From assembly GCA_946480825.1 (NCBI GenBank), contig CAMLLG010000127.1, forward strand, positions 1 through 6,238: a stretch of DNA of 6,238 bases, in the 5' to 3' direction. Both the position numbers and the translations under genes were made by a program. Below, in pieces: positions 1-6,238 of this stretch. The number at the start of each line of letters is the position of its first letter. The first letter of the stretch is position 1. The DNA is from an uncultured Lysobacteraceae bacterium. Lineage in GTDB: Bacteria > Pseudomonadota > Gammaproteobacteria > Xanthomonadales > Xanthomonadaceae. The notes below the pieces were generated by a model that saw only the letters and a list, made by a program, of their open reading frames with translations, was not told where the DNA came from and made no database searches.

Positions 1-150
1 AAGCCGAACGTGCCGAAGCCGAACGTGCCGAAGCCGAACGTGCCGAAGCCGAACGCGCCGAAACCGAACGCGCCGAAGCCGAACGTCTCGAAGCCGAACG
101 TCTCGAAGCCGAACGTCTCGAAGCCGAACGTCTCGAAGCCGAGCTGCTGG
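1..150 (+). repeat. In-frame tandem array of 15-base units (pentapeptide EAER[A/L])
   Basis: Ten consecutive 15-base units run from the window edge. Units 1-3 (1-45) are identical (aagccgaacgtgccg). Units 4-5 (46-75) differ by one or two bases. Units 6-9 (76-135) are identical to each other (aagccgaacgtctcg). Unit 10 (136-150) is diverged, and the pattern decays into an 18-base unit from 151. In the kinase frame they encode AERAE/AERLE pentads, a highly charged segment expected to be a rigid helix. Identity extends to synonymous positions, which points to recent unit duplication. The array may continue left of the window. A unit is five codons, so copy-number change would keep the kinase in frame. 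Confidence 0.95.
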
Positions 151-3100
151 AAGCGGAGCGACTGCTCGCCGAAGGCGGCGAGGTCGAGCCGCAGGAACAC
201 GTCGAGCTGCCCGCGTTCGCCGAGTTCGAGATCCCGTCGGTGGTCGCCGAGCCTGCGCCGGTTGCCGAAAAGGCTGCCGCGCCGGCATCCGTGGTGTCGG
301 TCCTGCTCGCCCATTCGGCGGTCGTCGATCCGGACGACGCCCTGGAGATGGACGATCTCGATGCCGATCTCGTCGACATCTTCGTCGAGGAAGGCCGCGA
401 TCTGCTCGATCACTCCGACCAGTTGCTGGTCCGGCTCCGCGAGAGCCCGAACGAGCGCGAGGTCATCGCCGGCCTGCAGCGCGATCTGCACACGCTGAAG
501 GGCGGTGCGCGCATGGCCGGCATCATGGCCATCGGCGAACTCGGCCACGCGATGGAATCGCTGCTCGAAGCCGCGGCGGAACACCGCCTGCAGCTCGGCC
601 GCCAGGACATTCCATTGCTCGAGAGCGGTTTCGACCGCCTCGACACGATGGTCACCCGCGTCGGCGACCGTCGTGCGGTGGCGATGCCGGAAGCGCTGAT
701 CGCGGCCTTCGATACCCGCGCCCTCGGTCATGCGTTCGAACCCGCGCCGGCGCCGCCGTCCGTGGACGAAACGCGCGAGTTCGCCGTCGACGTTCCGGTC
801 GAAGCGCCGATCGCCGGCACGCCCGCGGTCGAAGAGATCGCGGTCGAAGACGTGGCGATCGAAGCGGCGGCGCCCGAAGCCGCTGTCGTCGAAGACATCG
901 TCGTCGAGGACACTCTCCTCGACGGCACTTTCGCCGAAAGCGGTGTCATCGAAACGCCGGTCGCGGATGCGCCGTCGTTCGAGAGCGAACTCGGCACGCT
1001 CGAACTCGTCGAATTCGACGCGATCGAAATCGGCGATGCACTTCTCGATGAAGCCGCCGACGCCACCCCGGCATCCGCCGCGGACACCGGCGAGACCGCT
1101 CTCGTCGGCACCGACATCGCGTTCGAAGACTTCGTGTTCGACGAGAACATCACGCTCGAAACCGCGCCCGCGGACGATGCGCAGGTCGAAACGCCGGTCG
1201 CGACCGATGCACGGCCGGCCGACGAGCCGCTGGTCGAGCAGACGCTGGTCGAGCACACCCCTGTCGACGGTACATTCTTCGACAGTGCGTCCGTCGACGC
1301 TACGTTCGCCGATGTCGTGCTGCCGGTGGAGTCTCCCGTTCACGCCGGCTTCGATCGTGCCGTTGCCGATGCGATCTTCACGCCCGAAGCCGACGCCGTC
1401 GCGGCGTCCGGATTCGATGCGCCGGCAGTCGAACAGCCCGAAGTCGAACAGCCGGCCGTCGCGGAAGCCGCGTCTCTGGCGCCGGTGTTCGCGCCGCTGC
1501 CGAACCTCAAGCCGCTGTCGACGCCGATGGAATTCGGCGGCGGTACGGAAGACGACCTCGGCCTGCGCGGGACCCAGGAACAGGTGCGCGTCCGCGCAGA
1601 ACTGCTCGATCGCCTGGTGAACTACGCCGGCGAAGTCGCGATCTATCGTTCGCGTCTCGAACAGCAGCTCGGTGCGTTCCGCGGCGCCACCGCGGAAATG
1701 GAGCAGACGAATCTGCGTCTGCGCGACCAGCTGCGCCGTCTCGAGATCGAAACCGAAGCGCAGATCATCGCGCGCTATCAGCGCGAGGGCGAAACCCGCG
1801 ACGCGACCTTCGATCCGCTGGAACTCGACCGCTTCTCCAACCTGCAGCAGCTGTCGCGCGCGCTCGCGGAAACCGCGACCGACCTGACCAGCCTGCAGGG
1901 CACCCTCGACGATCTGACCCAGGGTTACGAGACCCTCCTGTTGCAGCAGTCGCGCGTGAGCTCGGAACTGCAGGAAGGTCTGATGCGCACCCGCATGGTG
2001 CCGTTCGACACCGTGGTCCCGCGTCTGCGACGCGTGCTGCGGCAGGCCTCGACCGACAGCGGCAAGGCGGCCCAGCTGAAGCTCGAAGGCGCGCAGGGCG
2101 AACTCGATCGCAACGTGCTGGAGCGCATGACCGCGCCGCTGGAGCACATGCTCCGCAACGCGGTCGCGCACGGTCTCGAAAAGCCGGAGGTCCGCGCCAA
2201 GTCCGGCAAGCCGGAAGAAGGCGTGATCACGCTGTCGATCCGCAAGGAAGGGTCCGAAGTCGTGCTGCAGATCAGCGACGACGGCCGCGGCCTCGATCGC
2301 AGGGCGATCCGCGAGCGCGGCGAAGCCCGTGGCCTCGTCCGCAAGGACGTGCCGCTGTCGAACGCGCAGCTCGACGCGCTGATCTTCGAACCCGGCTTCT
2401 CCACCGCCGAGGAAGTGACCCGGCTCGCCGGTCGCGGCGTCGGCATGGACGTGGTCGCCAGCGAAGTGCGCCAGCTCGGCGGCACCATCGACATCCATTC
2501 CGAGCTCGGCAAGGGCACGGTCTTCACCCTGCGCCTGCCGCAGACCCTCGCGGTGACCCAGGCGGCCTTCGTGCGCATCGGCGAAACCACGTTCGCGGTG
2601 CCGATCGCATCGGTCCGCGGCGTCGGCCGCATCCCGCGCGAAGAGTTGGCCAAGGGCGATCTCGATACCTACCGTTACGGCAACGAAGAGTACGCGCTGC
2701 ACGATCTGGGCAGGCTGATCGGGCATGCGCCGGCCAAGGCCGAAGGCCAGTTGCAGATGCCGGTGCTGCTCACCCGTTCGGGCGATCTGCACGTGGCCGT
2801 GACCGTCGATCAGATCGTCGGCAACCGCGAAATCGTGGTGAAGCCGATCGGTCCGCAGGTCGCGTCGATCCCCGGTATCTTCGGCGCCACGATCATGGGC
2901 GACGGCAGCGTCGTGGTGATCCTCGACGTCGCGCCGCTGGTGCGCCGCCAGGCCGCGCTGCGGCTGGAAGAAGAGGCCATCGCCGACGCCGCGCCGGTCG
3001 AAACCCGCCAGGTGCCGCTGGTCATGGTGGTCGACGACTCGATCACGATGCGCAAGGTCACCGGCCGCGTGCTGGAACGCAACAACTTCGAGGTGCTCAC

Positions 3101-3392
3101 CGCGAAGGATGGTCTCGACGCGCTGGAGCGCATGGCCGAAGTGGTGCCCGATCTGATGCTGCTCGACATCGAAATGCCGCGCATGGACGGCTACGAACTG
3201 GCGACGGCGATGAAGGCCGATCCGCGTCTGGCCAGGGTGCCGATCATCATGATCACCTCGCGGACCGGCGACAAACATCGCCAGCGCGCGATGGACATCG
3301 GCGTCGACCGTTATCTCGGCAAGCCGTACCAGGAGAACGAACTCATGCGCAACGTCTTCGGATTGCTCGAAGCGGTGAGGTCCGATGCCTGA
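1..3392 (+). CDS. chpA: ChpA/PilL-type hybrid chemotaxis histidine kinase, C-terminal part (5' end outside window)
   Basis: Central kinase of the Pil-Chp pathway controlling type IV pili; cytoplasmic, working at the receptor-CheW array. The frame has no stop from base 3, so the gene is 5'-truncated; the GTG at 240 is internal. Domains in order: charged EAERA/EAERL pentads (1-165); Hpt domain (about 351-690) with phospho-acceptor His at 489-491 in HTLKGGARMAG; acidic linker (about 745-1560); CheA-type dimerisation domain with a long coiled segment (about 1581-2010, ending near LMRTRMVPF); GHKL ATPase with N box PLEHMLRNAVAHGLE (2136-2180), G1 DDGRGLD (2277-2297), G2 GRGVGMD (2430-2450), G3 GKGTVF (2508-2525); CheW-like domain (about 2550-2955); receiver (about 3015-3380) with Asp pair 3033-3038, phospho-Asp 3165-3167, Thr 3255-3257 and Lys 3321-3323. 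All catalytic residues visible are present. Family members carry several more Hpt-like domains upstream; these cannot be seen here. The product family is confident; the symbol rests on the neighbouring genes. Confidence 0.95.
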   Translation, partial: AERAEAERAEAERAEAERAETERAEAERLEAERLEAERLEAERLEAELLEAERLLAEGGEVEPQEHVELPAFAEFEIPSVVAEPAPVAEKAAAPASVVSVLLAHSAVVDPDDALEMDDLDADLVDIFVEEGRDLLDHSDQLLVRLRESPNEREVIAGLQRDLHTLKGGARMAGIMAIGELGHAMESLLEAAAEHRLQLGRQDIPLLESGFDRLDTMVTRVGDRRAVAMPEALIAAFDTRALGHAFEPAPAPPSVDETREFAVDVPVEAPIAGTPAVEEIAVEDVAIEAAAPEAAVVEDIVVEDTLLDGTFAESGVIETPVADAPSFESELGTLELVEFDAIEIGDALLDEAADATPASAADTGETALVGTDIAFEDFVFDENITLETAPADDAQVETPVATDARPADEPLVEQTLVEHTPVDGTFFDSASVDATFADVVLPVESPVHAGFDRAVADAIFTPEADAVAASGFDAPAVEQPEVEQPAVAEAASLAPVFAPLPNLKPLSTPMEFGGGTEDDLGLRGTQEQVRVRAELLDRLVNYAGEVAIYRSRLEQQLGAFRGATAEMEQTNLRLRDQLRRLEIETEAQIIARYQREGETRDATFDPLELDRFSNLQQLSRALAETATDLTSLQGTLDDLTQGYETLLLQQSRVSSELQEGLMRTRMVPFDTVVPRLRRVLRQASTDSGKAAQLKLEGAQGELDRNVLERMTAPLEHMLRNAVAHGLEKPEVRAKSGKPEEGVITLSIRKEGSEVVLQISDDGRGLDRRAIRERGEARGLVRKDVPLSNAQLDALIFEPGFSTAEEVTRLAGRGVGMDVVASEVRQLGGTIDIHSELGKGTVFTLRLPQTLAVTQAAFVRIGETTFAVPIASVRGVGRIPREELAKGDLDTYRYGNEEYALHDLGRLIGHAPAKAEGQLQMPVLLTRSGDLHVAVTVDQIVGNREIVVKPIGPQVASIPGIFGATIMGDGSVVVILDVAPLVRRQAALRLEEEAIADAAPVETRQVPLVMVVDDSITMRKVTGRVLERNNFEVLTAKDGLDALERMAEVVPDLMLLDIEMPRMDGYELATAMKADPRLARVPIIMITSRTGDKHRQRAMDIGVDRYLGKPYQENELMRNVFGLLEAVRSDA
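783..992 (+). repeat. Diverged acidic pentad tract in the ChpA linker
   Basis: Fourteen consecutive five-codon units between the Hpt and dimerisation domains follow the pattern hydrophobic-Glu/Asp-x-x-x. Examples are VEEIA, VEDVA, VEDIV, VEDTL, LDGTF and IETPV. At the DNA level many units begin gtcgaa or atcgaa, but the rest has diverged, unlike the array at 1-150. It is predicted to be an acidic, extended or disordered spacer. No known domain is recognised in it. Confidence 0.75.
1230..1334 (+). repeat. Second acidic pentad tract in the ChpA linker
   Basis: Seven five-codon units in register: LVEQT, LVEHT, PVDGT, FFDSA, SVDAT, FADVV, LPVES. The acidic residue stays at unit position 3 throughout except in the last two units, and Thr ends four of the seven. 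It lies in the same low-complexity linker as 783-992 and shares its hydrophobic-acidic step every five residues. Confidence 0.65.
1428..1457 (+). repeat. Two-copy 15-base direct repeat in the ChpA linker
   Basis: Two adjacent units start with the identical 11 bases gtcgaacagcc and encode VEQPE and VEQPA. This is another case of the five-codon unit length, close to the end of the linker and before the dimerisation domain. Confidence 0.7.
3374..3380 (+). promoter_or_regulatory. Ribosome binding site for the CheB-like gene, inside the chpA 3' end
   Basis: GGTGAGG ends 4 bases before the ATG at 3385, and its GGTGA core ends 6 bases before it. It supports the ATG at 3385 as the true start. The start codon overlaps the kinase stop (3390-3392) by 8 bases, so translation of the two genes is probably coupled. 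Confidence 0.6.
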
Positions 3393-5475
3393 TCAGGTCG
3401 CCACTGGAGCTGCTCCGCGCGTCGTGCTGCTGGCGCGCGCAGGCAAGGCCGCCGACAACCTCGCCGATGCGCTGCGCGAAGCCGGCGCCGAACTGTTGTT
3501 CGTCGGCGATCCGGCGAATACCGACGAAGCCGCGCTGCGCGCGCAGCGTCCGCAGGCGGTGCTCGTGGCGTTGGAACCGAGCATCGAACCGGCCTTGGAC
3601 AAGCTGGAGGGGCTGCTGTCCGACCCCGAGCTGACCGTGATCTTCGACGAAGCCGACCTCGCCGCGCACCGCGCCGGTTGGGACGCGGCGCGTTGGGCAC
3701 GGCATCTCGCGGCGAAGCTGCGCCGCGACACCAACGTGCTGCCGCCGGGCGCCGAGAACGACCAGGACTGGCAGCCGTCGCCGGGCAGCATTCCCAAACC
3801 CGCTGCGGCGCATGCCGACGCCGATCTCGCCGATTTCGCGCGCGAGGCGATCGCGCATGCCGATCGCGTGCCGGTCGACGGCGCGCCGTCCGACGCACCG
3901 CCGGCCCTGGCCGCCGCCGCCGTGCCGATGGACGCGGCGCTGATCGACGCCATTCCTTCGAGCCCGGCGAGCATGCCGCAGCCGAGCGTGCCGCCGCCGA
4001 ACATGCCCGCATCGAGCGCGCCGCCGCCGTTGCCGCCGTCCGGTTTCGAGCTCGAAGCGCTGGAAGCGGAATTGCTCGGCGCCTCGTCGTTCGACGCATC
4101 GTCGTTCGATGCGCCTTCGGCTCCGGCAGCGACGCCGGTCTCCGCCGACATCCTGCCGTTCGATCGCTCCGCGCAGACGTCGGCGGACGACGCGTCGATC
4201 GAAGCGGTCTCGCTGGACAGCTTCACGCTGGAGGACATGTCGGTGGAGGAGGGCGTGCAGCTCGACGGCATGCAACTGGATGACATGTCGATCGAACCCA
4301 TGCCGCTCGAAAGCGCGCGACGGGAACCGATCGCGTTCGAGGACGCCGGCTTCGACCTCGGATCGATGGAGGGCATCCGTCTGGAGGAGATCGCGCTCGA
4401 CGATGCGCCCGCCGACCGGGCCTCCGAACTCGCGCCGATGCGTTTCGACGACGATGCCTTTTTCCTCGAAGAGCTGTCGGCGACGACCGTCGCTTCGGAC
4501 GCGGCGTCCGTCGCCCCCATCGCCTTCGACAGCGGCTTCCAGAGCGATTTCTCGCTCGATGCCTTCGAGATCGACGACACGGCCGCGGCCGATGGCGGTC
4601 CGACCGGGCAGAAGCCCGCGCGTGTCGTCGAAGAAGTGCTGTCCTTCGAAGAACTGATCGCCGGCAGCATGCCTGCCGCGCAGGATGTTCCGGCTTCGGG
4701 CGTGCCTGCCTCCAGCGCGCAAACCGTCGAACCGTCGCGGCCGCCCGCCGCCGATGCGACATCCGGCTTTTCGATCGGCGACCTGTCGCTCGCTGCGGTC
4801 GACGATGTCCCGGCGTCGACCGGCACCGCGAAGCCGCCCGCATTCGCACCCGATCTTTCGGCGCTGGAAGCGCGCATCTCCGGCCTCTCGCTGGTCGATA
4901 TCGAAGACGCCGCCACCGATCCCTCATCCTCGTTCGCCGCGTCCTTCGCCACCGGTGTCGTGCTGGTCGAGGCCGGGCTGGGCGGTCCGGATCCCGTGCG
5001 CCAGTTGTTGGCCGCGCTTCCGGCCGAATTCCCGGCCGTGGTGCTGGTGCGCCTGCAGTTGCAGGGCGGCCGTTACGATCGTCTGGTCGCGCAGATGGAG
5101 CGCGCCGCTTCGCTGTCGGTCTCGCTGGCTGAAGCCGGCACCACCGCGAATCCCGGCACGATCTATTTCCTGCCCGAAGGCATCGGCCTGTCCGCGCGCG
5201 GCGCCGGTTTCGGATTCGTCGCCGATCCCGCGCCGGCCGCCGGCCTGTTCGCGGCGTTGCCGCCGAAGAACAGCGCCGTGGTCTTCCTCAGCGGGAGCGA
5301 TCCGCAGCTCGTCGATGTCGCGGCGGCCACCGCCGCGGCCGGCGCGCTGGTGATCGCGCAGTCGCCCGAAGACTGCTACGACGGCACCGCCTGCGCCGAC
5401 CTGCGCGCGCGCGGCGTCGCATCCGCGCTTCCCGTCGAACTCGCCGGCCGGCTCGCGTCGCGCTGGCCGAGCTGA
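3385..5475 (+). CDS. ChpB/CheB-like protein with degenerate receiver and apparently inactive methylesterase domain
   Basis: 696 residues, about twice the length of ordinary CheB/ChpB. Residues 12-114 look like a receiver remnant: beta strands RVVLLAR, AVLVALE and LTVIF alternate with helices, but the acidic pair after strand 1 is absent, Ala62 sits where the phospho-Asp is expected, and no strand-5 Lys is visible. It ends in a Trp/Arg-rich helix near ARWARHLAAKL. Residues about 115-525 are low-complexity, Ala/Asp/Glu/Ser/Pro-rich, with PPP motifs (3991-3999, 4021-4029) and acidic pentads. Residues about 526-696 align by eye to the CheB esterase fold: VEAGLGGPDPVRQLL for the GASTGGP turn, VVLVRLQ for VIVQHM, FLSGSDPQ for LTGMGRDG, and VIAQSPEDCYDG for the IAQDEASSVV strand. 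The Ser, His and Asp catalytic positions read Gly531, Leu557 and Gln641. CheB enzymes demethylate chemoreceptors; this one probably cannot, and may be structural or regulatory. Its place directly after chpA matches chpB in Pseudomonas. I am confident of the family and less so of inactivity. Confidence 0.8.
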   Translation: MPDQVATGAAPRVVLLARAGKAADNLADALREAGAELLFVGDPANTDEAALRAQRPQAVLVALEPSIEPALDKLEGLLSDPELTVIFDEADLAAHRAGWDAARWARHLAAKLRRDTNVLPPGAENDQDWQPSPGSIPKPAAAHADADLADFAREAIAHADRVPVDGAPSDAPPALAAAAVPMDAALIDAIPSSPASMPQPSVPPPNMPASSAPPPLPPSGFELEALEAELLGASSFDASSFDAPSAPAATPVSADILPFDRSAQTSADDASIEAVSLDSFTLEDMSVEEGVQLDGMQLDDMSIEPMPLESARREPIAFEDAGFDLGSMEGIRLEEIALDDAPADRASELAPMRFDDDAFFLEELSATTVASDAASVAPIAFDSGFQSDFSLDAFEIDDTAAADGGPTGQKPARVVEEVLSFEELIAGSMPAAQDVPASGVPASSAQTVEPSRPPAADATSGFSIGDLSLAAVDDVPASTGTAKPPAFAPDLSALEARISGLSLVDIEDAATDPSSSFAASFATGVVLVEAGLGGPDPVRQLLAALPAEFPAVVLVRLQLQGGRYDRLVAQMERAASLSVSLAEAGTTANPGTIYFLPEGIGLSARGAGFGFVADPAPAAGLFAALPPKNSAVVFLSGSDPQLVDVAAATAAAGALVIAQSPEDCYDGTACADLRARGVASALPVELAGRLASRWPS
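4084..4113 (+). repeat. Two-copy 15-base direct repeat (SSFDA) in the CheB-like linker
   Basis: Two adjacent units share the 11-base core tcgtcgttcga and encode SSFDA twice. They differ only at third codon positions. The unit is again five codons, as in the upstream kinase gene. Confidence 0.75.
4195..4407 (+). repeat. Acidic pentad tract in the CheB-like protein linker
   Basis: Fourteen five-residue units in a row with a single one-residue insertion (after SVEEG). Each has the form x-hydrophobic-acidic-x-x, for example SIEAV, SLDSF, TLEDM, QLDGM, QLDDM, SIEPM, SMEGI, RLEEI and ALDDA. The hydrophobic-acidic pair falls at the same place in all units except RREPI. The pattern matches the pentads of the ChpA linker but is more regular and richer in Met. 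It loosely resembles pentapeptide-repeat proteins in its period and central Leu/Phe/Ile, but lacks their typical Ala-Asn/Asp-Leu order, so I do not assign that fold. Confidence 0.75.
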
Positions 5476-5510
5476 CGCTCCGATCCGACCGCATTCCAAC
5501 GAGTACCGCC

Positions 5511-6002
5511 GTGAACAGCCCCGCTTCCCACACCGCCAACGTCAACGACATCCGAGGCGTCCTGATCCAGATCGCGGGTTCGCAGCTGCTGCTGCCGAAC
5601 GCCGCGACGGTCGAAGTGCTGTCGTACGCCGATCCGGACCCGGTGGAGAACGCGCCGGACTGGCTGCTCGGCCAGATCCGCTGGCGCGGCTGGCGCCTGC
5701 CGCTGGTCTCGTTCGCGCGGATCGCCGGCACACATACCGAAGGCGCGTCCGTCGGCACCAAGGTCATCGTACTGAAGGCGCTGGGCGGCGATCCAAAACT
5801 GCCGTATTTCGCGCTGGTGGCGCAGGGCTTCCCGCGCCTGGTCACCATCACCCGCGACAACATGATCGTCGACAGCGCGCACCTCGAAACGCTGCCCGAA
5901 GGCATCCGCCTGCGGGTGATGTTCAACGACGACGTGGCCTTGGTGCCCGACCTCGACGCCGCCGAGAAGATGATCGTCGACGTGCTGCGTCCGGTGGCGT
6001 AA
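5511..6002 (+). CDS. chpC: CheW/ChpC-like chemotaxis coupling protein
   Basis: 163-residue cytoplasmic adaptor predicted to link chemoreceptors to the ChpA kinase. It is a single CheW domain covering nearly the whole protein: GVLIQIAGSQLLLPNAATVEVL is the typical first strands, DWLLGQIRWRGWRLPLVSF is the CheW core in which the receptor and kinase contacts of the family lie, and KVIVLKAL with YFALVAQGFPRLVTI forms the second half. The length is close to that of Pseudomonas ChpC. The start is GTG at 5511. A weak GAG (5501-5503) lies 7 bases upstream, no ATG is available in frame nearby, and homology to CheW begins within about 15 residues. The 35-base gap after the CheB-like gene shows no promoter or terminator, so it is probably cotranscribed. 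The stop is TAA at 6000-6002. The CheW family is certain; the choice of ChpC over PilI rests on its position after chpA and the CheB-like gene. Confidence 0.88.
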   Translation: MNSPASHTANVNDIRGVLIQIAGSQLLLPNAATVEVLSYADPDPVENAPDWLLGQIRWRGWRLPLVSFARIAGTHTEGASVGTKVIVLKALGGDPKLPYFALVAQGFPRLVTITRDNMIVDSAHLETLPEGIRLRVMFNDDVALVPDLDAAEKMIVDVLRPVA

Positions 6003-6083
6003 CCGCGCTCCTGCATAAAGCGAAACGCTCGCGACTTGATCGGCCACTCGGCTGTCGAAAAGCCGAAGAGTTCCGCAGGGTGA

Positions 6084-6187
6084 GCCCCTGGCCCACCATC
6101 GCGCGATGACCGATCGCTTCGAACGCGGGTTGAAACCGCTCGGATGATTGCGATCTTTGCCGATCGATCGCAATGGTGGGCTGGGGC
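6084..6187. repeat. Long imperfect inverted repeat downstream of the operon
   Basis: The left arm gcccaccat (6091-6099) is a perfect 9-base inverse of atggtgggc (6173-6181). Outside it, gcccc (6084-6088) pairs with ggggc (6183-6187) across a small internal loop. Inside it, gcg (6101-6103) pairs with cgc (6169-6171) after one mismatch. The arms enclose about 65 bases. No T-run follows directly, so a classical intrinsic terminator is not supported. It could be a folded 3' UTR, a processing site, or a dispersed repeat element. Confidence 0.6.
6147..6174. other. Perfect 9-bp hairpin nested in the larger inverted repeat
   Basis: attgcgatc (6147-6155) and gatcgcaat (6166-6174) are perfect inverse copies separated by a 10-base loop (6156-6165). 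The right arm overlaps the inner right arm of the larger inverted repeat at 6169-6174, so the two stems cannot both form fully. An operator or an alternative terminator stem is possible; neither is shown by the sequence. Confidence 0.55.
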
Positions 6188-6211
6188 CTGAGGTATCCCC
6201 ACGAATTTTTC

Positions 6212-6238
6212 ATGAAACGCAGTTATTTCTCAGTTCCG
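6212..6238 (+). CDS. Possible start of a further gene (cut by the window end)
   Basis: An ATG at 6212 opens a frame MKRSYFSVP that runs off the window with no stop. The basic N-terminus would suit a signal peptide. The surrounding bases (from about 6200) are clearly richer in A/T than the upstream operon, as is common near gene starts in GC-rich genomes. No convincing Shine-Dalgarno precedes it (acgaatttttc), and nine codons cannot identify a product. Confidence 0.2.

Noticed and set aside
1..150. CRISPR-like array
   Set aside because: The units are contiguous 15-base tandem copies with no unique spacers and lie inside a coding frame.
240..242. GTG as a start codon for the kinase
   Set aside because: The frame is open and coding-like upstream to the window edge. 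No Shine-Dalgarno is evident, and ChpA proteins are far longer.
10..498. Frame starting at 10 encoding PKPNV-type repeats
   Set aside because: It is an out-of-frame reading of the 15-base array. The kinase frame continues from the array into a clear Hpt domain, whereas this frame turns into Arg/Ser-rich sequence.
3343..4952. Overlapping - strand open frames of 459 and 519 codons opposite the CheB-like gene
   Set aside because: They mirror the low-complexity linker (Ser/Ala- or Arg-rich translations), have no domain signature, and are explained by scarcity of stop codons in this GC-rich repeat-biased sequence.
6003..6060. Intrinsic terminator directly after the ChpC-like stop
   Set aside because: Only short stems occur (such as agcg/cgct around 6018-6028), with no following T-run.
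6130..6158. Possible sigma-70 promoter (ttgaaa, 17 bases, atcttt) ahead of the ATG at 6212
   Set aside because: The -10 box matches poorly and it overlaps the hairpin. It cannot be told from chance.
5288..6202. Long open frame on the - strand (304 codons) spanning the ChpC-like gene and the downstream region, with another of 265 codons at 5376-6173
   Set aside because: It lies antisense to a well-supported CheW-domain gene. Its translation is Arg/Ser-rich with no recognisable domain, which is expected of antisense frames in GC-rich DNA. No ribosome binding site stands out.

Overview
This GC-rich window reads as a proteobacterial chromosome, most likely a gammaproteobacterium of the Xanthomonadales/Lysobacterales. 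That is an inference from the gene order, the GC-biased codon use and the style of the proteins, not from a database match. It holds the distal end of a Pil-Chp chemosensory operon, the pathway that controls type IV pili (twitching, surface sensing). All identifiable genes are on the + strand.

Layout: (1) 1-3392, the C-terminal part of a very large CheA-type hybrid histidine kinase (ChpA/PilL family). The frame is open through the left edge, so the start and the upstream domains lie outside the window. Visible in order are a charged pentapeptide-repeat helix, an Hpt domain, a long acidic pentad-rich linker, a dimerisation domain, a GHKL ATPase domain, a CheW-like domain and an intact C-terminal receiver. 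(2) 3385-5475, overlapping the kinase stop by 8 bases, a 696-residue ChpB/CheB-like protein. It has a degenerate receiver-like N-terminus, about 400 residues of low-complexity acidic linker, and a C-terminal CheB-like fold in which all three catalytic positions appear substituted. (3) 5511-6002, a 163-residue CheW/ChpC-like coupling protein with a GTG start. (4) 6003-6238, noncoding sequence with a long imperfect inverted repeat and a smaller nested perfect hairpin, ending in a possible start codon of a further gene cut by the window edge.

How the genes work together (established for the family): CheW-type proteins link a pilus-associated chemoreceptor to the ChpA kinase. ChpA autophosphorylates through Hpt domains and passes phosphate to its own receiver and to PilG/PilH-type regulators. 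CheB-type esterases reset the receptor. Here the kinase looks fully competent while the CheB-like partner does not.

The most distinctive signals are a 15-base (five-codon) unit that recurs across both large genes and the apparent loss of the catalytic triad in the CheB-like protein. The 15-base unit appears as a nearly identical tandem array at the left edge and as diverged acidic pentads in the linkers of both ChpA and the CheB-like protein.
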